From Streptomyces parvus (GTDB lineage Bacteria; Actinomycetota; Actinomycetes; Streptomycetales; Streptomycetaceae): a stretch of 47,997 nt of DNA. Below are positions 29,501 to 44,000 of this stretch, piece after piece (the stretch's first letter is position 1; each line of letters opens with the position of its first letter). Location: NCBI RefSeq assembly GCF_014648875.1, contig NZ_BMRY01000020.1, forward strand, positions 1-47,997. Reading direction: 5' to 3'. The notes under the pieces are model-generated. The model had not been told where the DNA came from. It searched no databases and was given only the letters and a program-made list of their open reading frames with translations. A program made the position numbers and the translations under genes.

Positions 29501-30024
29501 CTGGCGGTGCCGGTCAGCTGGTAGCCCACCGTGGACTCGGGCATCCGGCCCACCGTGTCGTATCCGGAGGGTGAGGCGCCCACGAAGACGCCGGTGTCGC
29601 TGCCGGCCAGTGTGTGCGGGTCGATGCCGGCGCGTTCGGCAACCTCCCACGCCGCTTCGAGCAGCATGCGCTGCTGGGGGTCCATCGCCAGGGCCTCACG
29701 CGGGTTGATCCCGAACAGTGCGGCGTCGAACTCGGCTGCGTCCGGGACGAATCCACCGCGGCGGGTGTAGCCGCCGGTTTCCTCCACGGTCTGGGTCCAG
29801 CCGCGGTCGTCGGGGAAGTCGACGATCGCGTCGGTGCCGTCGGCGAGGAGGCGCCAGAGGTCCTCCGGGGCGCTGACGCCGCCGGGCAGCCGGCAGCTCA
29901 TCGCGACGATGGCGATGGGTTCCTGGGCCGCTCTGCGCATCTCCCGGTTTTGCTGGCGGAGCCGGTCGACTTCCTTGAGCGAGGCTCGGAGGGCCTCGAC
30001 GGCCTTGTCGCTGCGCGTGTTCAT
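5587..30024 (-). CDS. Giant modular type I PKS with five modules (PKS3)
   Basis: About 8145 residues; extends and reduces a polyketide chain on successive ACPs. Order: N-terminal docking helix (KAVEALRASLKEVDRLRQQN), module 1 (about 35-1526, KS-AT-KR-ACP), module 2 (1546-3561, KS-AT-DH-ER-KR-ACP), modules 3 (3580-5050), 4 (5068-6556) and 5 (6578-8061), each KS-AT-KR-ACP, then a C-terminal docking tail ending ELISLIRDQLGDGARE. I chose the ATG at 30022-30024 because GGAG lies 6 nt upstream; an ATG at 30048, overlapping the PKS2 stop, would add eight residues. All KS Cys, AT Ser and ACP Ser residues are present. There is no thioesterase, so the chain should pass to another protein. It converges with the tni-like gene across about 100 bp in which I see no clear terminator. 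Confidence 0.97.
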   Translation of the reverse strand: MNTRSDKAVEALRASLKEVDRLRQQNREMRRAAQEPIAIVAMSCRLPGGVSAPEDLWRLLADGTDAIVDFPDDRGWTQTVEETGGYTRRGGFVPDAAEFDAALFGINPREALAMDPQQRMLLEAAWEVAERAGIDPHTLAGSDTGVFVGASPSGYDTVGRMPESTVGYQLTGTASSVLSGRLSYVFGLEGPAVTVDTACSSSLVALHLAVQALRQGECGRALVGGVAVITTPAAFTEFGKQGGMASDGRCKSFAAEADGTGWSEGVGVLLIERLSDAHRNGHDVLAVIRGSAVNQDGASNGLTAPNGPSQQRVIRQALANARLTTADVDAVEAHGTGTALGDPIELEALQDTYGKDRTDDRPLWLGSAKSNLGHTQAASGVVGVIKSVLALHNSMLPRTLHADAPTPHVTWEGGGVRLLTEARPWPRHDAPRRIGVSAFGVSGTNAHLILEEAPAQALDASAQQPADPAADPLPGPLLWPLSAQTAEALRAQAERLSHRLPDHAEHPADVAWSLATTRAPLTRRAVVLGADETELREGLKNVAAALPAGGVVTGTAHEARTGFLFTGQGAQRAGMGRGLYTSFPVFAAAFDAVCAQLDPKLDRPLKDMVFHGGADLDRTAWAQAGLFAIEVAAFRLLESWGVAPDLLLGHSVGEIAAAHCAGVLSLPHACQLVAARGRLMGALPSDGAMLAVEATESEVLDALAGQADVAAVNSPTSVVVSGSQDAIDALATRWAGEGRRTRRLTVSHAFHSALMEPMLAEFADAIRALDFADPVIPLVSNLTGDVAEPGLMSNPEYWVRQVRHAVRFADGVVRLQEQGVSRFVELGPDGVLCAMAQQTAADAVFAPVLRKDRDDTTTALTALARLWTSGAEVDWRTLLPEGRRIDLPTYAFQRRRYWPEATPDAHTTQPSTSPDEDRFWEAVERADLTELADTLQLRDDPETLTNLVPALSSWRQSLRQESTLESWRYRTRWNPLTATPGGSLTGTWLLVTTDDSDPAHDVADALRTAGAEVTELTLTPDDDRATLTGRLTAAAPDGVVTLLGGTSPRPSDPTGLAPLLRTYQALADTELAAPLWCLTRGAVSTGDSDPLLHPEQAPVWGLGRVAALERPATWGGLIDLPAHSDTTTGHWLAALLGGTTQEDQVALRDGKAYGRRVVRAPLPQGSAPHWTATGTVLVTGGTGGLGGDVARWLAQRGAPHLLLLSRRGTDAPGASELTAELEASGTRVTVVGCDVADRESLTAALAAVPAEFPLTGVVHTAGLGVSAQLLDTDEKAVAEVMRAKVTGAVLLDELTDGLDLFVVFSSIAATWGSGGQGAYAAGNAFLDALVEHRRSQGLAGTAIAWGPWAEVGMAADDEVADFLRRRGLSVMDRNVALRALATAVDHDETTVSIADVDWKLFTPAFVSARPSPLLAELPDAQQPLTETTGSDTPSTELRDALTAAPESERHRLLLDAVRARTALVLGHTSVAVVEPRRAFRDLGFDSLTAVELRNVLTSETGLPLPATLVFDHPTPIELTGHLLGRLFGDTTVAAAATSARTATTTDDPIAIVGMSCRYPGGANSARQLWDVVASGRDVISDFPTDRGWPEDGDGDYARRGGFVDGATEFDAALFGISPREALAMDPQQRLLLEAAWEAFEHAGIDPLSQKHTRTGVLIGASTSGYGQGTDLFTSAEGHVLAGGSNSVISGRVAYSFGLEGPAVTVDTACSSSLVAVHLAVQALRSGECDMALAGGVTVMAGTSIFAEFSRQGGLAGDGRCKAFAEAADGTGWSEGVGVLVLERLSDAERLGHEVLAVVRGSAVNQDGASNGLTAPNGPSQERVIRQALANARLEASDVDVVEAHGTGTRLGDPIEAQALLAVYGRGRDVERPLWLGSVKSNIGHTQSAAGVAGVIKMVEAVRAGVVPATLHVDEPSSHVDWSAGGVRLAVESRVWPETGRVRRAGVSSFGMSGTNAHVIIEQAQPVPVAVPVVVPEAGEGSGVVPLLLSAKTEAALAGQANRLRDLVTGDSAPQLSDVASSLLSRAGLEHRAVVLAADRNGAVEGLGSVIEGASAGSVRGVVTGGRDVVFVFPGQGSQWVGMGRELAGWSVVFRESLVECERALGRWVDWSLLEVIESGDEGVLSRVDVVQPVLWAVMVSLGRLWAACGVVPSAVVGHSQGEIAAAVVAGGLSLEDGARVVALRSRAILALAGGGGMVSVAAGRGVVEGLIGGVGGGLSVAAANGPGSTVVSGRPEVLEELLGLCEVRGVRARRVPVDYASHSVQVEELRGRILSDLAGVSPVSSSVPLYSTVTGAPVDTASMGAGYWFENLRSTVRFEDVTRALLADGRSVFVECSPHPVLAVGVQETAEAADTDVVVVGSLRRGEGGEERFLTALSEAWVAGVEVDWTSVVPAGDRVELPAYAFQHERYWPRPVASGDVSAVGQESLDNHLLGASVGLPTGGAVLTGRLSQSSHPWLQDHTVGGQTLVPGTAFAEMALRAGDQVGTGFLRELILQKPLALPTRTGVALQVTVGTPDETGDRPVEVFSRPSDDAAWECHATGLLGETPATVPAESTPWPPPGSQPVDVTGFYDGLADAGYGYGPAFQGLRALWRDGDTLYAEVELPETADAAGFGIHPALLDAALHAAAVTADTDTTTGTRLPFAWNGVALHATEATVLRVVLTTTPDGLNVRATDPTGAPVVTIDTLVLREITPDTLRQTGEQHLRDALFTVDWTRLPDPGTTPPDTSPWLRLDPAGPTPQTATAPPVAVLTLPDPPPATNLSADTVHRTTCDVLRTVQNWLADDRYLDTRLVVLTRGAVPALPGQRVTDLAGAAAWGLLRSAQSEHPGRIVLLDRDPASTDDDTWPTWALIDGEPQLAVRDGEAWAPRLARPHTDDGLTLPAGPAAWRLDVTDEGTLDNLALIPVPDAPLTAGQVRVAVRAAGVNFRDVLLALGMYPDQAQMGAEAAGIVTETGPDVSELAVGDRVFGFFTGGIASGAITDHRLLAPIPTGWTFAQAAGVPVAFATAYYGLVDVADAQPGESVLVHSAAGGVGMAAVQLARHLGLEVFGTAKPTKWDTLRAAGLDDTHIASSRDLGFEERFRAAAGDRGVNVVLNSLAGEFVDASLRLLGDGGRFADLSRTDLRDAAQVAADHPGVRYQAFNPAEAGPDRVREILTDILDLFNTGALDLLPLTAWDVREAVPAFRHISQARHVGKNVLTVPAPLHPDGTVLITGGTGTLGGLLAKHLVTEHGVRHLTLLSRRGADSTGATELLADLHALGARATVTACDAADRTALADVLAAIPDQHPLTGVIHAAGILDDGVFASMTPQRVEAVLRPKVDAAVNLHDLTLDTDLALFVLYSSASATLGTGGQANYAAANSFLDALASYRRARGLPAQSLGWGLWQQASTMTGHLLDDTTPAPNRKITTLRTEQGLALFDAAAASHTPHLLPIPLDLTRSSEVPALLRGLIRPAGRRAAGRTEENHTALATRLHALSATDRRDLVLDLVRGNAATVLGHARADAVGARHAFRDLGFDSLTAVELRNRLNSATGLRLPATLVFDHPTPTALAEYLSTRLGGEPAPAPAPRPTTATAPGEPIAIVGMACRLPGHVTSPADLWPLVREGVDATTAFPTDRGWPLDIVAAEAARGGFLDAATEFDAALFGISPREALAMDPQQRLLLETAWEAFESAGIATSHAHGTPTGVFIGAAHAQYGVGMQLPDNALGHLMTGTTTSVASGRLAYTFGLEGPAVTVDTACSSSLVALHLAVQALRNGECEMALAGGVTVLATPGVITEFDRQRGLASDGRCKAFSSGADGTGMSEGVGLLLVERLSDAERLGHEVLAVVRGSAVNQDGASNGLTAPNGPSQERVIRQALANARLTAPEVDAVEAHGTGTKLGDPIEAQAILATYGQGRDADRPLWLGSVKSNIGHTQAAAGVAGVIKMVLAMRNEELPPTLLHTDEPTTHVDWSAGAVELLTEARPWPRSDRPRRAGVSSFGISGTNAHVILEAAAPAPSRTTPTPPPGPVSWLLSAHTPQALRAQAERLVTTLTETDTPAHDVAWSLATTRTALDHRAAVIGDGHSQLLAGLTALAGGDPAANVVPGTVREGRTAFLFTGQGAQRAGMGRGLYETFPVYADAFDAVCAELEPHLERPVRDVVFGGDGLDETVWAQAGLFAVEVAVFRLLESWGAVPDVLLGHSVGEIAAAHCAGILTLADACELVAVRGRLMQALPAGGAMLAVEATEEEVSAGIQGRLDIAAVNGPTSVVVSGDTRTIEEFAGKWSAQGRRTSRLTVSHAFHSALMEPMLAEFAKTVEPMTFAEPRIPVVPAMAGADPATPDYWIRQVRETVRFADGVRQLTEHGATRFVEVGPDGVLCTLAQQSLPDAVFAPVLRRDRDEHETALTALGRLWATGSDIDWPAVLPTGRPTTLPTYAFQRERYWPQPQTTTHPATPADADETRFWAAVDRADLTELADTINLPDASLHLNAVIPALSQWRRSRHQESVIGSWRYRVTWTPLNHLTSTTATLSGTWLVAAAPADAEQAARLADALRAAGAEATLLDRETGRQEPGAPADVTGVIALAPSTDTVTESVALLKRLDDMHLDAPLWMLTSGAVSIGRSDPLRQVTQAQAWGLGRVAALEQPHRWGGLIDLPAELDDRATRILLSVLAGDTDEDQIAVRTSGAYGRRLARATADEPTTTPYTPTGTIVITGGTGALGTHVARWLAERGAPHLLLLGRRGPDTPNATGLTDELAAHGTQVTIAACDVTDRTALAAVLDTIPAQHPLTGIVHAAGAGQAVPLADTDETEITRVLDVKTTAAAHLDELTRTTDLDLFVVFSSIAATWGSGGQGVYAAANAHLDALVEQRRAHGRSGTSVAWGPWEGDGMAGRDGAEAYLHRHGLNAMAPDLAIRALQRAVELDESCVTVADVDWQRFAPAFTSGRNSALLTDLPEATTALAPTPTTPTDRSSTFRDELTAAPESRRHGMLLDLIRARTAVSLGHTSPEAIEPERSFRDLGFDSLTAVELRNLLGTDTGLALPATLVFDHPNPTALAEHLAAELLEHTGPATQPTTTIGAVDDAIAIVGMSARYPGGVRNAEQLWDLVAHGIDGITEFPADRGWPSDVVTGTAARGGFVDDATQFDAALFGISPREALAMDPQQRLLLEAAWEAFESAGLNPRSLRGRPVGVFAGASASGYGGPGDDLEGADGYRLVGTANSVISGRVAYTFGLEGPAVTVDTACSSSLVALHWAAQALRNGECEMALAGGVTVMVSPAAFAEFDRQDGLASDGRCKSFAASADGTGWGEGVGVLVLERLSDARRNGHEILAVVRGSAVNQDGASNGLTAPNGPSQQRVIRQALATAGLTPNDVDAVEAHGTGTRLGDPIEAQALLAAYGQDRDDNHPLWLGSIKSNIGHTQAASGVAGVIKMVMAMRHGILPATLHADEPTPHVDWTTGAVKLLTEARPWTTTGRPRRAGVSSFGISGTNAHIVLENAPTPDDEAPAPARTPHPLGWTLSAKTADALRAQAARLRGLMTQHHTDLHDVAWSLATTRAALDHRAAVIGTERDELLTGLAALADGSTAPHTHAAEATQGRTAFLFTGQGAQRAGMGRGLYETFPVYADAFDAVCAELEPHLERPVRDVVFDGDGLDETVWAQAGLFAVEVAVFRLLESWGVAPDVLLGHSVGEIAAAHCAGVFSLTDACRLVAARGRLMQALPAGGAMLAVEATEAEATATTEGRLDIAAVNGPTSVVVSGDTRTIDEFAATWSAQGRRTSRLTVSHAFHSALMEPMLAEFATVLKKTRFAEPRIPLVSNLTGRLAEPGLLSSPDYWVRQVRETVRFADGIDALRQEGTTRLVELGPDAVLCGMAQQTDIAATTAPILRADRDDTTTALQALARLWTHGANTDWSALAPAGRRTTLPTYPFQRDRYWPRTTAATQPAPHTTDSRFWDAIEHQDIDALADLLDNPSTPDLLGAALPMLSTWRRHQQKKSAVDSWRYLTTWRPIPDLPTTPALTGRWLVITPENQPTPAPTHQLSRALTDAGAETIHLTPTSTDRSALAAQLAEAGPVSGVISLAAWADDATPHPETPAALHLTLRLLQALGDAEIDAPLWALTTGAVSVGPSDTAPAPQPAQIWGLGRVAAREHPDRWGGLLDIPAVLDTRAGARLTAILGGDTGEDQIAVRAAGVYGRRLVRAETTDNTPWSPSRPGTVLVTGGTGALGTMTARWLSDRGVPHIVLIGRRGTRAPGIPELVAELANRGTQVTVETGDITDRTTLTGVLERLPAQHPLIGVVHAAGTLDDGTLDTLTPERFQTVLAAKASGLVALDEATHGAQLDFFVAFSSLAATLGSAGQGNYAAANAFVDAWMHGRRHRGLPGTSIAWGPWAQDGMAAGDQTVTDRLRRGGLSPLDPELALTALAGALTTGDQDPMIADIDWPRYAAALTATRPSPLLTELPEAASARTPATNTTPATQLRAELTAAPAGRRHALLLAAVRTWAATVLGHDSAEAVGAGQAFRDLGFDSLAAVELRNLAGTSTGLRLPASLVFDHPTPTELAQFLGEQLPGNEQPRTPATQTPTRTTTEPDEPLALVGMACRLPGGVGNPDELWDLLIGKVDAMTTFPTDRRWDLTALPGSLALRGGFVDGAAEFDAGLFGISPREAMAMDPQQRLLLETVWETFESAGIDPHAVRGRSIGMFVGTNGQDYPVVLAGSDDQGLDAHTATGNAAAVLSGRVSYAFGLEGPALTIDTACSSSLVALHLAAQALRRGECDLALAGGVSIMSTAAAFTEFARQGGLANDGRCKAFSADADGTGWGEGVGVLLVERLSDARRNGHEILAVVRGSAVNQDGASNGLTAPNGPSQQRVIRQALADARLSPTEVDAVEAHGTGTKLGDPIEAQALLATYGQDRDTDRPLWLGSIKSNIGHTQAAAGVAGVIKMVMALRHGTLPPTLHADEPTTQVDWSAGAVELLTQTRPWPETGRPRRAGVSSFGISGTNAHIILEAEPAPAEQQPPTDHPADGTTPPWLISGRTATALAAQAGRLHDTLSTHPEPATDIARSLLSRADLQHRAVVTGDGYDDLLTGLTALATGQPATDLISETTSEGRTAFLFTGQGAQRAGMGRGLYETFPVYADAFDAVCAELEPHLERPVRDVVFGGDGLDETVWAQAGLFAVEVAVFRLLESWGAVPDVLLGHSVGEIAAAHCAGILTLADACELVAVRGRLMQALPAGGAMLAVEATEEEVSAGIQGRLDIAAVNGPTSVVVSGDTRTIEEFAGKWSAQGRRTSRLTVSHAFHSALMEPMLAEFAKTVEPMAFADPRIPVVPAMAGADPATPEYWIRQVRETVRFADGVRQLTEHGATRFVEVGPDGVLCAMTRQSGATGTFAPVLRRDRDEVRTAWAALGRIWAVGADVDWAAAIPAHGRQITLPTYAFQRDRYWPEPANTTPAPAPAEAPGESRFWAAVERQDATEIAGTLRLTAPPEALTEVLPALSSWRRQSQQHATVNNWRYRVEWTAVTTPAATLDGTWLLVTETGDDNSTDIEDALRTAGADVLPLTIDATHPDRRQLATQLAAAAADNLRGVVHAAGHQAELALALTLVQALGDAELTTPLWTLTRGAVAIDTTDHITRAEHARLWGFGQAVALEHPQRWGGLIDLPTDGHHDLTQLAAALSGDTEEDQIALRNGRLHARRLVRADQPDPAAPAWAPSRPGTVLVTGGTGALGASVARWLAERGVSHLLLTSRRGAQAPGADELIAELRTLGAHATITHCDVADRNAVSELLTAVPADRPLIGIVHAAGVAQSGPVATTRLTDITKITDGKMLGATHLDQLTEGADLELFVVFSSIAATWGSGGQALYAAGNAYLDALAERRAQHNLAATSVAWGPWADAGMAVSGEAEEFLRRRGLAPLDPSLAIAALAQAIDGGETNLTVADVDWTRFAPAFTSSRPSPLLRELPEATNALAPTDPPTEEEADTGLRARLATLNTPERLAELTEVIRSALVVVLRYAAHEQIDSTRPFQNLGFDSLTAVEFRDLLARQCGTPLPSTIVFDYPTPAALADHLHATLPGADPATDIEPLIGALDTLEAAMADSPPDGLSKARVTVRLQAFLDKWTTDQPAAENTATDRIQAADDDELISLIRDQLGDGARE
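7927..8738 (-). repeat. AT repeat, copy in PKS3 module 5
   Basis: 812 bp matching 16933-17744 without indels and with roughly a dozen mismatches by eye. It covers most of the AT, from FLFTGQGAQ to the VGPDGVLC segment. Confidence 0.85.
9458..9578 (-). repeat. Identical 121-bp KS tract, PKS3 module 5 copy
   Basis: Identical by eye to 13997-14117 (offset 4539). It encodes the conserved NQDGASNGLTAPNGPSQ region of the KS and its upstream residues. Confidence 0.75.
10357..14823 (-). other. PKS3 module 4: KS-AT(malonyl)-KR(B-type)-ACP
   Basis: The KS active Cys is at 14332-14334, with ALHW in place of the usual ALHL just after the active site. The loop motif is GASASGYG. The AT Ser is at 13000-13002 and HAFH starts at 12711, so malonyl-CoA is predicted. 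A dimerisation element (FWDAIEHQDIDAL) is present. The KR has a TLDDG motif near 11140, Tyr at 10978-10980 and no Trp at the A-type position, so a D-hydroxyl is predicted. The ACP Ser is at 10477-10479. Confidence 0.92.
13997..14117 (-). repeat. Identical 121-bp KS tract, PKS3 module 4 copy
   Basis: Partner of 9458-9578. Near versions occur in the other modules, so this is part of a generally homogenised KS core. Confidence 0.75.
14875..19287 (-). other. PKS3 module 3: KS-AT(malonyl)-KR(A-type)-ACP
   Basis: The KS active Cys is at 18796-18798; the loop motif is GAAHAQYG. The AT Ser is at 17464-17466 and HAFH starts at 17175 (malonyl). A dimerisation element (FWAAVDRADLTELA) precedes the KR. 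The KR Tyr is at 15499-15501 with Trp eight residues earlier and no LDD (A-type, L-hydroxyl). The ACP Ser is at 14995-14997. Most of this AT is nearly identical to that of module 5. Confidence 0.92.
16933..17744 (-). repeat. AT repeat, copy in PKS3 module 3
   Basis: Partner of 7927-8738 at a constant offset of 9006 bp. Module 4 carries a less similar version at about 12670-13270. Confidence 0.85.
19342..25389 (-). other. PKS3 module 2: KS-AT(methylmalonyl)-DH-ER-KR(B-type)-ACP, fully reducing
   Basis: The KS Cys is at 24898-24900. The AT has GHSQGE (Ser at 23548-23550) and YASH starting at 23250, which indicates methylmalonyl-CoA. The DH has an intact H-x3-G-x4-P (His at 22639-22641), YGPAFQ and D-x3-H (Asp at 22156-22158). 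The ER has HSAAGGVGM near 20940 and the Tyr (GMYP, 21208-21210) linked to a 2S methyl. The KR has ILDDG near 20120 and Tyr at 19948-19950. The ACP Ser is at 19462-19464. All reductive sites look active, giving a methyl-branched methylene. Confidence 0.93.
22787..24970 (-). repeat. 2184-bp KS-AT cassette, copy in PKS3 module 2
   Basis: Matches 32220-34403 at a constant offset of 9433 bp with about seven mismatches seen by eye. It runs from the SVISGR codons in the KS to the AFQHERYWP codons after the AT. The coding strand here is rich in G and T, unlike the flanking modules. Confidence 0.9.
25447..29922 (-). other. PKS3 module 1: KS-AT(malonyl)-KR(A-type)-ACP
   Basis: The KS begins EPIAIVAMSCRLPGG after the docking helix; Cys is at 29428-29430 and the loop motif is GASPSGYD. 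The AT Ser is at 28072-28074 and HAFH starts at 27783 (malonyl). A dimerisation element (FWEAVERADLTELA) is present. The KR has GGTGGLG near 26500, Trp at 26092-26094 and Tyr at 26068-26070 (A-type, L-hydroxyl). The ACP Ser is at 25567-25569. Confidence 0.93.
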
Positions 30025-30030
30025 CGAGTT

Positions 30031-30034
30031 CTCC
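30031..30034 (-). promoter_or_regulatory. Ribosome binding site for the PKS3 start at 30024
   Basis: GGAG lies 6 nt before the ATG at 30022-30024. The upstream ATG at 30048 has only a weak CGAGA before it, so this site favours the shorter start. It lies in the 16-bp gap after the PKS2 stop, which suggests translational coupling. Confidence 0.6.
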
Positions 30035-30040
30035 ACAGGC

Positions 30041-40972
<10,932 letters not shown>

Positions 40973-40980
40973 CTGAGCGA

Positions 40981-40985
40981 CTCCC
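40981..40985 (-). promoter_or_regulatory. Ribosome binding site of PKS2
   Basis: GGGAG lies 8 nt before the ATG at 40970-40972, inside the 36-bp gap after the PKS1 stop. It fixes the start and places PKS2 directly downstream of PKS1 in one transcript. Confidence 0.6.
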
Positions 40986-41008
40986 AGCGGGCAGGACCGT
41001 ACATGGCG

Positions 41009-44000
41009 TCAGGACTTGCCGAATTCGTTGTGGATGAGGTCGAAGAGGTCGTCGGCGCTCGCCGACTCCAGGTCGATGACCTCGTTCTGCGGCCTGGAGC
41101 GGGCGGGCGGCACGGTTGCCGCGGCGCCGAGCCGGTCGGTGAGGTCGCGCAGGCGGGCGAGCAGGACCGCGGTCTCCTCGCTGTCGGGCGGGGTCTCGGC
41201 GAGCGCCGCCTCGAGCTTCTCCAGGTGGGCGACCGTGCTCTCCGCGCCCGCCACGGCGGCAGGGCCTTGGCCACTCACGAGAAGTACGCGCAGGTACGCG
41301 GCGAGGGCGGTGGGGGTCGGGTGGTCGAACGCCAGGGTCGCGGGCAGGGTCTGCCCGGTGGCGACGTCGAGCAGGTTGCGCAGTTCGACGGCCATCACCG
41401 AGTCGGTGCCCAGGTCGCGGAAGTGCCGGTCCGGGTCGATGGCGGCCGGGGTGCTGTGGCCGAGTACGGCGGCGGTCCGGGAGACCACCAGGTCGACCAG
41501 GATGCGTTCCTGTTGTGCCTGCGGCGCCCCGGCCAGCTGTTCGGCCAGGCCGGGCCCCTGCCGGTCGGGGGCGGGCGGCGCGGGCCGGGGTGCGGAGGGC
41601 AGCAGGTCGAGCAGCCGCCCGCCGCGCCCGGCTTCCAGAACGGGGCCGAAGCGACTCCAGTCGATGCCGGCCACACAGACCGTCGTCCGCTGCTCGGCGA
41701 TGGCCGCTTCCAACGACAGGAGGGCCTCCTCGGGCTGCAGCGGCGTCACGCCGGTGCGCTGCTGCTGTTCGCCTGCTGCCGCGCCCGCGCCCACGCCTGC
41801 TCCGGCCCATGGTCCCCACGCGAGGGCCGTGGCGGTGCGCCCGGCCGCCCGGCGCCGCTCGGCGAAGGCGTCCAGCGCGGCGTTACCCGCGGCGTACGCG
41901 GCCTGCCCGAGGTTGCCGACGACTCCGGCGAAGGAGGTGTACAGCACGAACGCGTCGAGTTCGTGGCCCGCGGTCAGTTCGTCGAGGTGCCGGGCAGCCG
42001 CCAGGCGCGCGTGCACCACGTCGGCGACGCGGTCGGGGGTGAGCGAGCTGATCACTCCGTCCTCCACCGTCCCCGCCGCGTGCACGACGGCGGTGAGCGG
42101 CAGTTCCTCCGGTATGCCCGCGAGTACCCCGGTGAGCGCGGCGCGGTCGGTGACGTCGCAGGCGGCGAGGGTGACGCGGCTGCCGAGGGAGGTCAGTTCG
42201 GCGGCGAGGTCGCCGGTGCCGGGTGCCTCCGGGCCCCGGCGTCCGACGAGTACCAGGTGCGGCGCGCCCTGTCGGGCGAGCAGACGGGCGGTGTGCGCGC
42301 CGAGTGCGCCGGTGCCGCCGGTGATCAGCACGGTGCCGGTCGGCCGCCACTCGTTGGCCGTACGGTTCCCGTTGCCGGGGGTGCTCGTGACGAGGCGTCT
42401 GCCGAGTACGCCGGTCCGGCGGATCGCCACCTGGTCCTCGGGGCCGTCGGCGCCGAGCAGTGCGGCCAGCCGGATGCCGGCGCGGTCGTCCCAGTCGGCG
42501 GGCAGGTCGACCAGGCCGCCCCAGCTGCGGGGCATCTCCAGGGCTGCGACTCTGCCGAAGCCCCAGACGGCCGCCTGGACCGGGTCGGGTCCCGGGTCGT
42601 TCGTGGAGACCCGCACGGCGCCCCGGGTGGCACACCACAGCGGGCCCGTCACACCCGCGTCGTCGAGCGCCTGGGTGAGGGCGACCACGGGGGGCAGGGC
42701 GTCGGAGCCCGGGGCGGGCGGCAGAGCCAGCACACCGGCCGGGGTGGTCTCGGCCGCCGCGGCGCGGAGCCGGGCCGCGAGGGCGGCGCGGTCGGTGCTT
42801 CCAGGGATGACGAGGGTACGTACGCCGACGCGGTGCAGCGCGCGGCTGACGTCGTCGGCGCCGGTGTCGGTGTCGGTGTCGGTGTCGGCGCTGTCGTCCT
42901 CGCCGGGCGGCGTGACCAGGATCCACAGGCCGGTCGGCCGGGCCGCCTCTTCGGTGACCGGCACCCAGCGCACGTCGTACTGTCCCTCTCCGGAAGCGGT
43001 CGGGTACCGGGGCGGGGCGGCTTCGGGCCAGAAGCGGGTGTGCTGGAAGGGGTAGGGCGGCAGGGTGACGGGCGGGGCCTCGGGGAACACCGCTGCCAGG
43101 TTCACAGCCGTCCCCTCGACCCACAGCCGGGCAACGGCCGCGAACAGGGACTCCACCTCCGGCCGGCGGCGGCGCATCGCGGGCACCGCGCCGGGGACGA
43201 GCCCGCTGAGGGCGCCGTCGGGGCCGAGTTCCAGGAAGCGGGTGGCGCCCGCCTCGTGAGCGCGGCGGACCGCGTCGGCGAAGCGGACGGGTTCGCGGAT
43301 CTGCCCCACCCAATAGCCAGGGGTGGCCAGGTCACCAGGGGCGGTGGTGAGAACGGGGATCTGCGGGGGGTGGTAGGTCAACGACTCGGCGACCGTGGTG
43401 AACTCGGCCAGCATCGGCTCCATCAAACGAGAGTGGAACGCGTGCGAGACCGCCAGCCGCTTCACCCGCACACCGTCGCCGCGCAACCGCTCCTCCAAGC
43501 CGCCGACGGCCTCCGCGTCACCCGACACCGTCACCGAGGCAGGCCCGTTCACCGCCGCGAGATCCACCCCGTCCGGCAGGACAAGCGCCTCCTCGGCCAG
43601 CTCCACGGCCAGCATCGCCCCACCGGCCGGCAACGCGTCCATCAGCCTGCCGCGCGCCGACACCAAGGCACACGCGTCGTCCAGAGACAGCACCCCCGCG
43701 CAGTGCGCCGCAGCCAGCTCACCGACCGAATGCCCCACCAGAACATCCGGGACCACCCCCCAGGACTCCACCAGCCGGAACAGCGCCACCTCCACAGCGA
43801 ACAGACCCGCCTGAGCGAACACCGTCCGCTCCAGCAACCCCGCATCCTCCCCGAACACCACCCCACCCAACGGCAGGCCCACATCCACCCGCGCACACAC
43901 CGCATCAAAAGCATCCGCGAACACCGGAAACGCCTCGTACAGTTCCCGGCCCATCCCGGGCCGCTGCGACCCCTGACCCGAGAACAGCAGCGCTGTGGAT

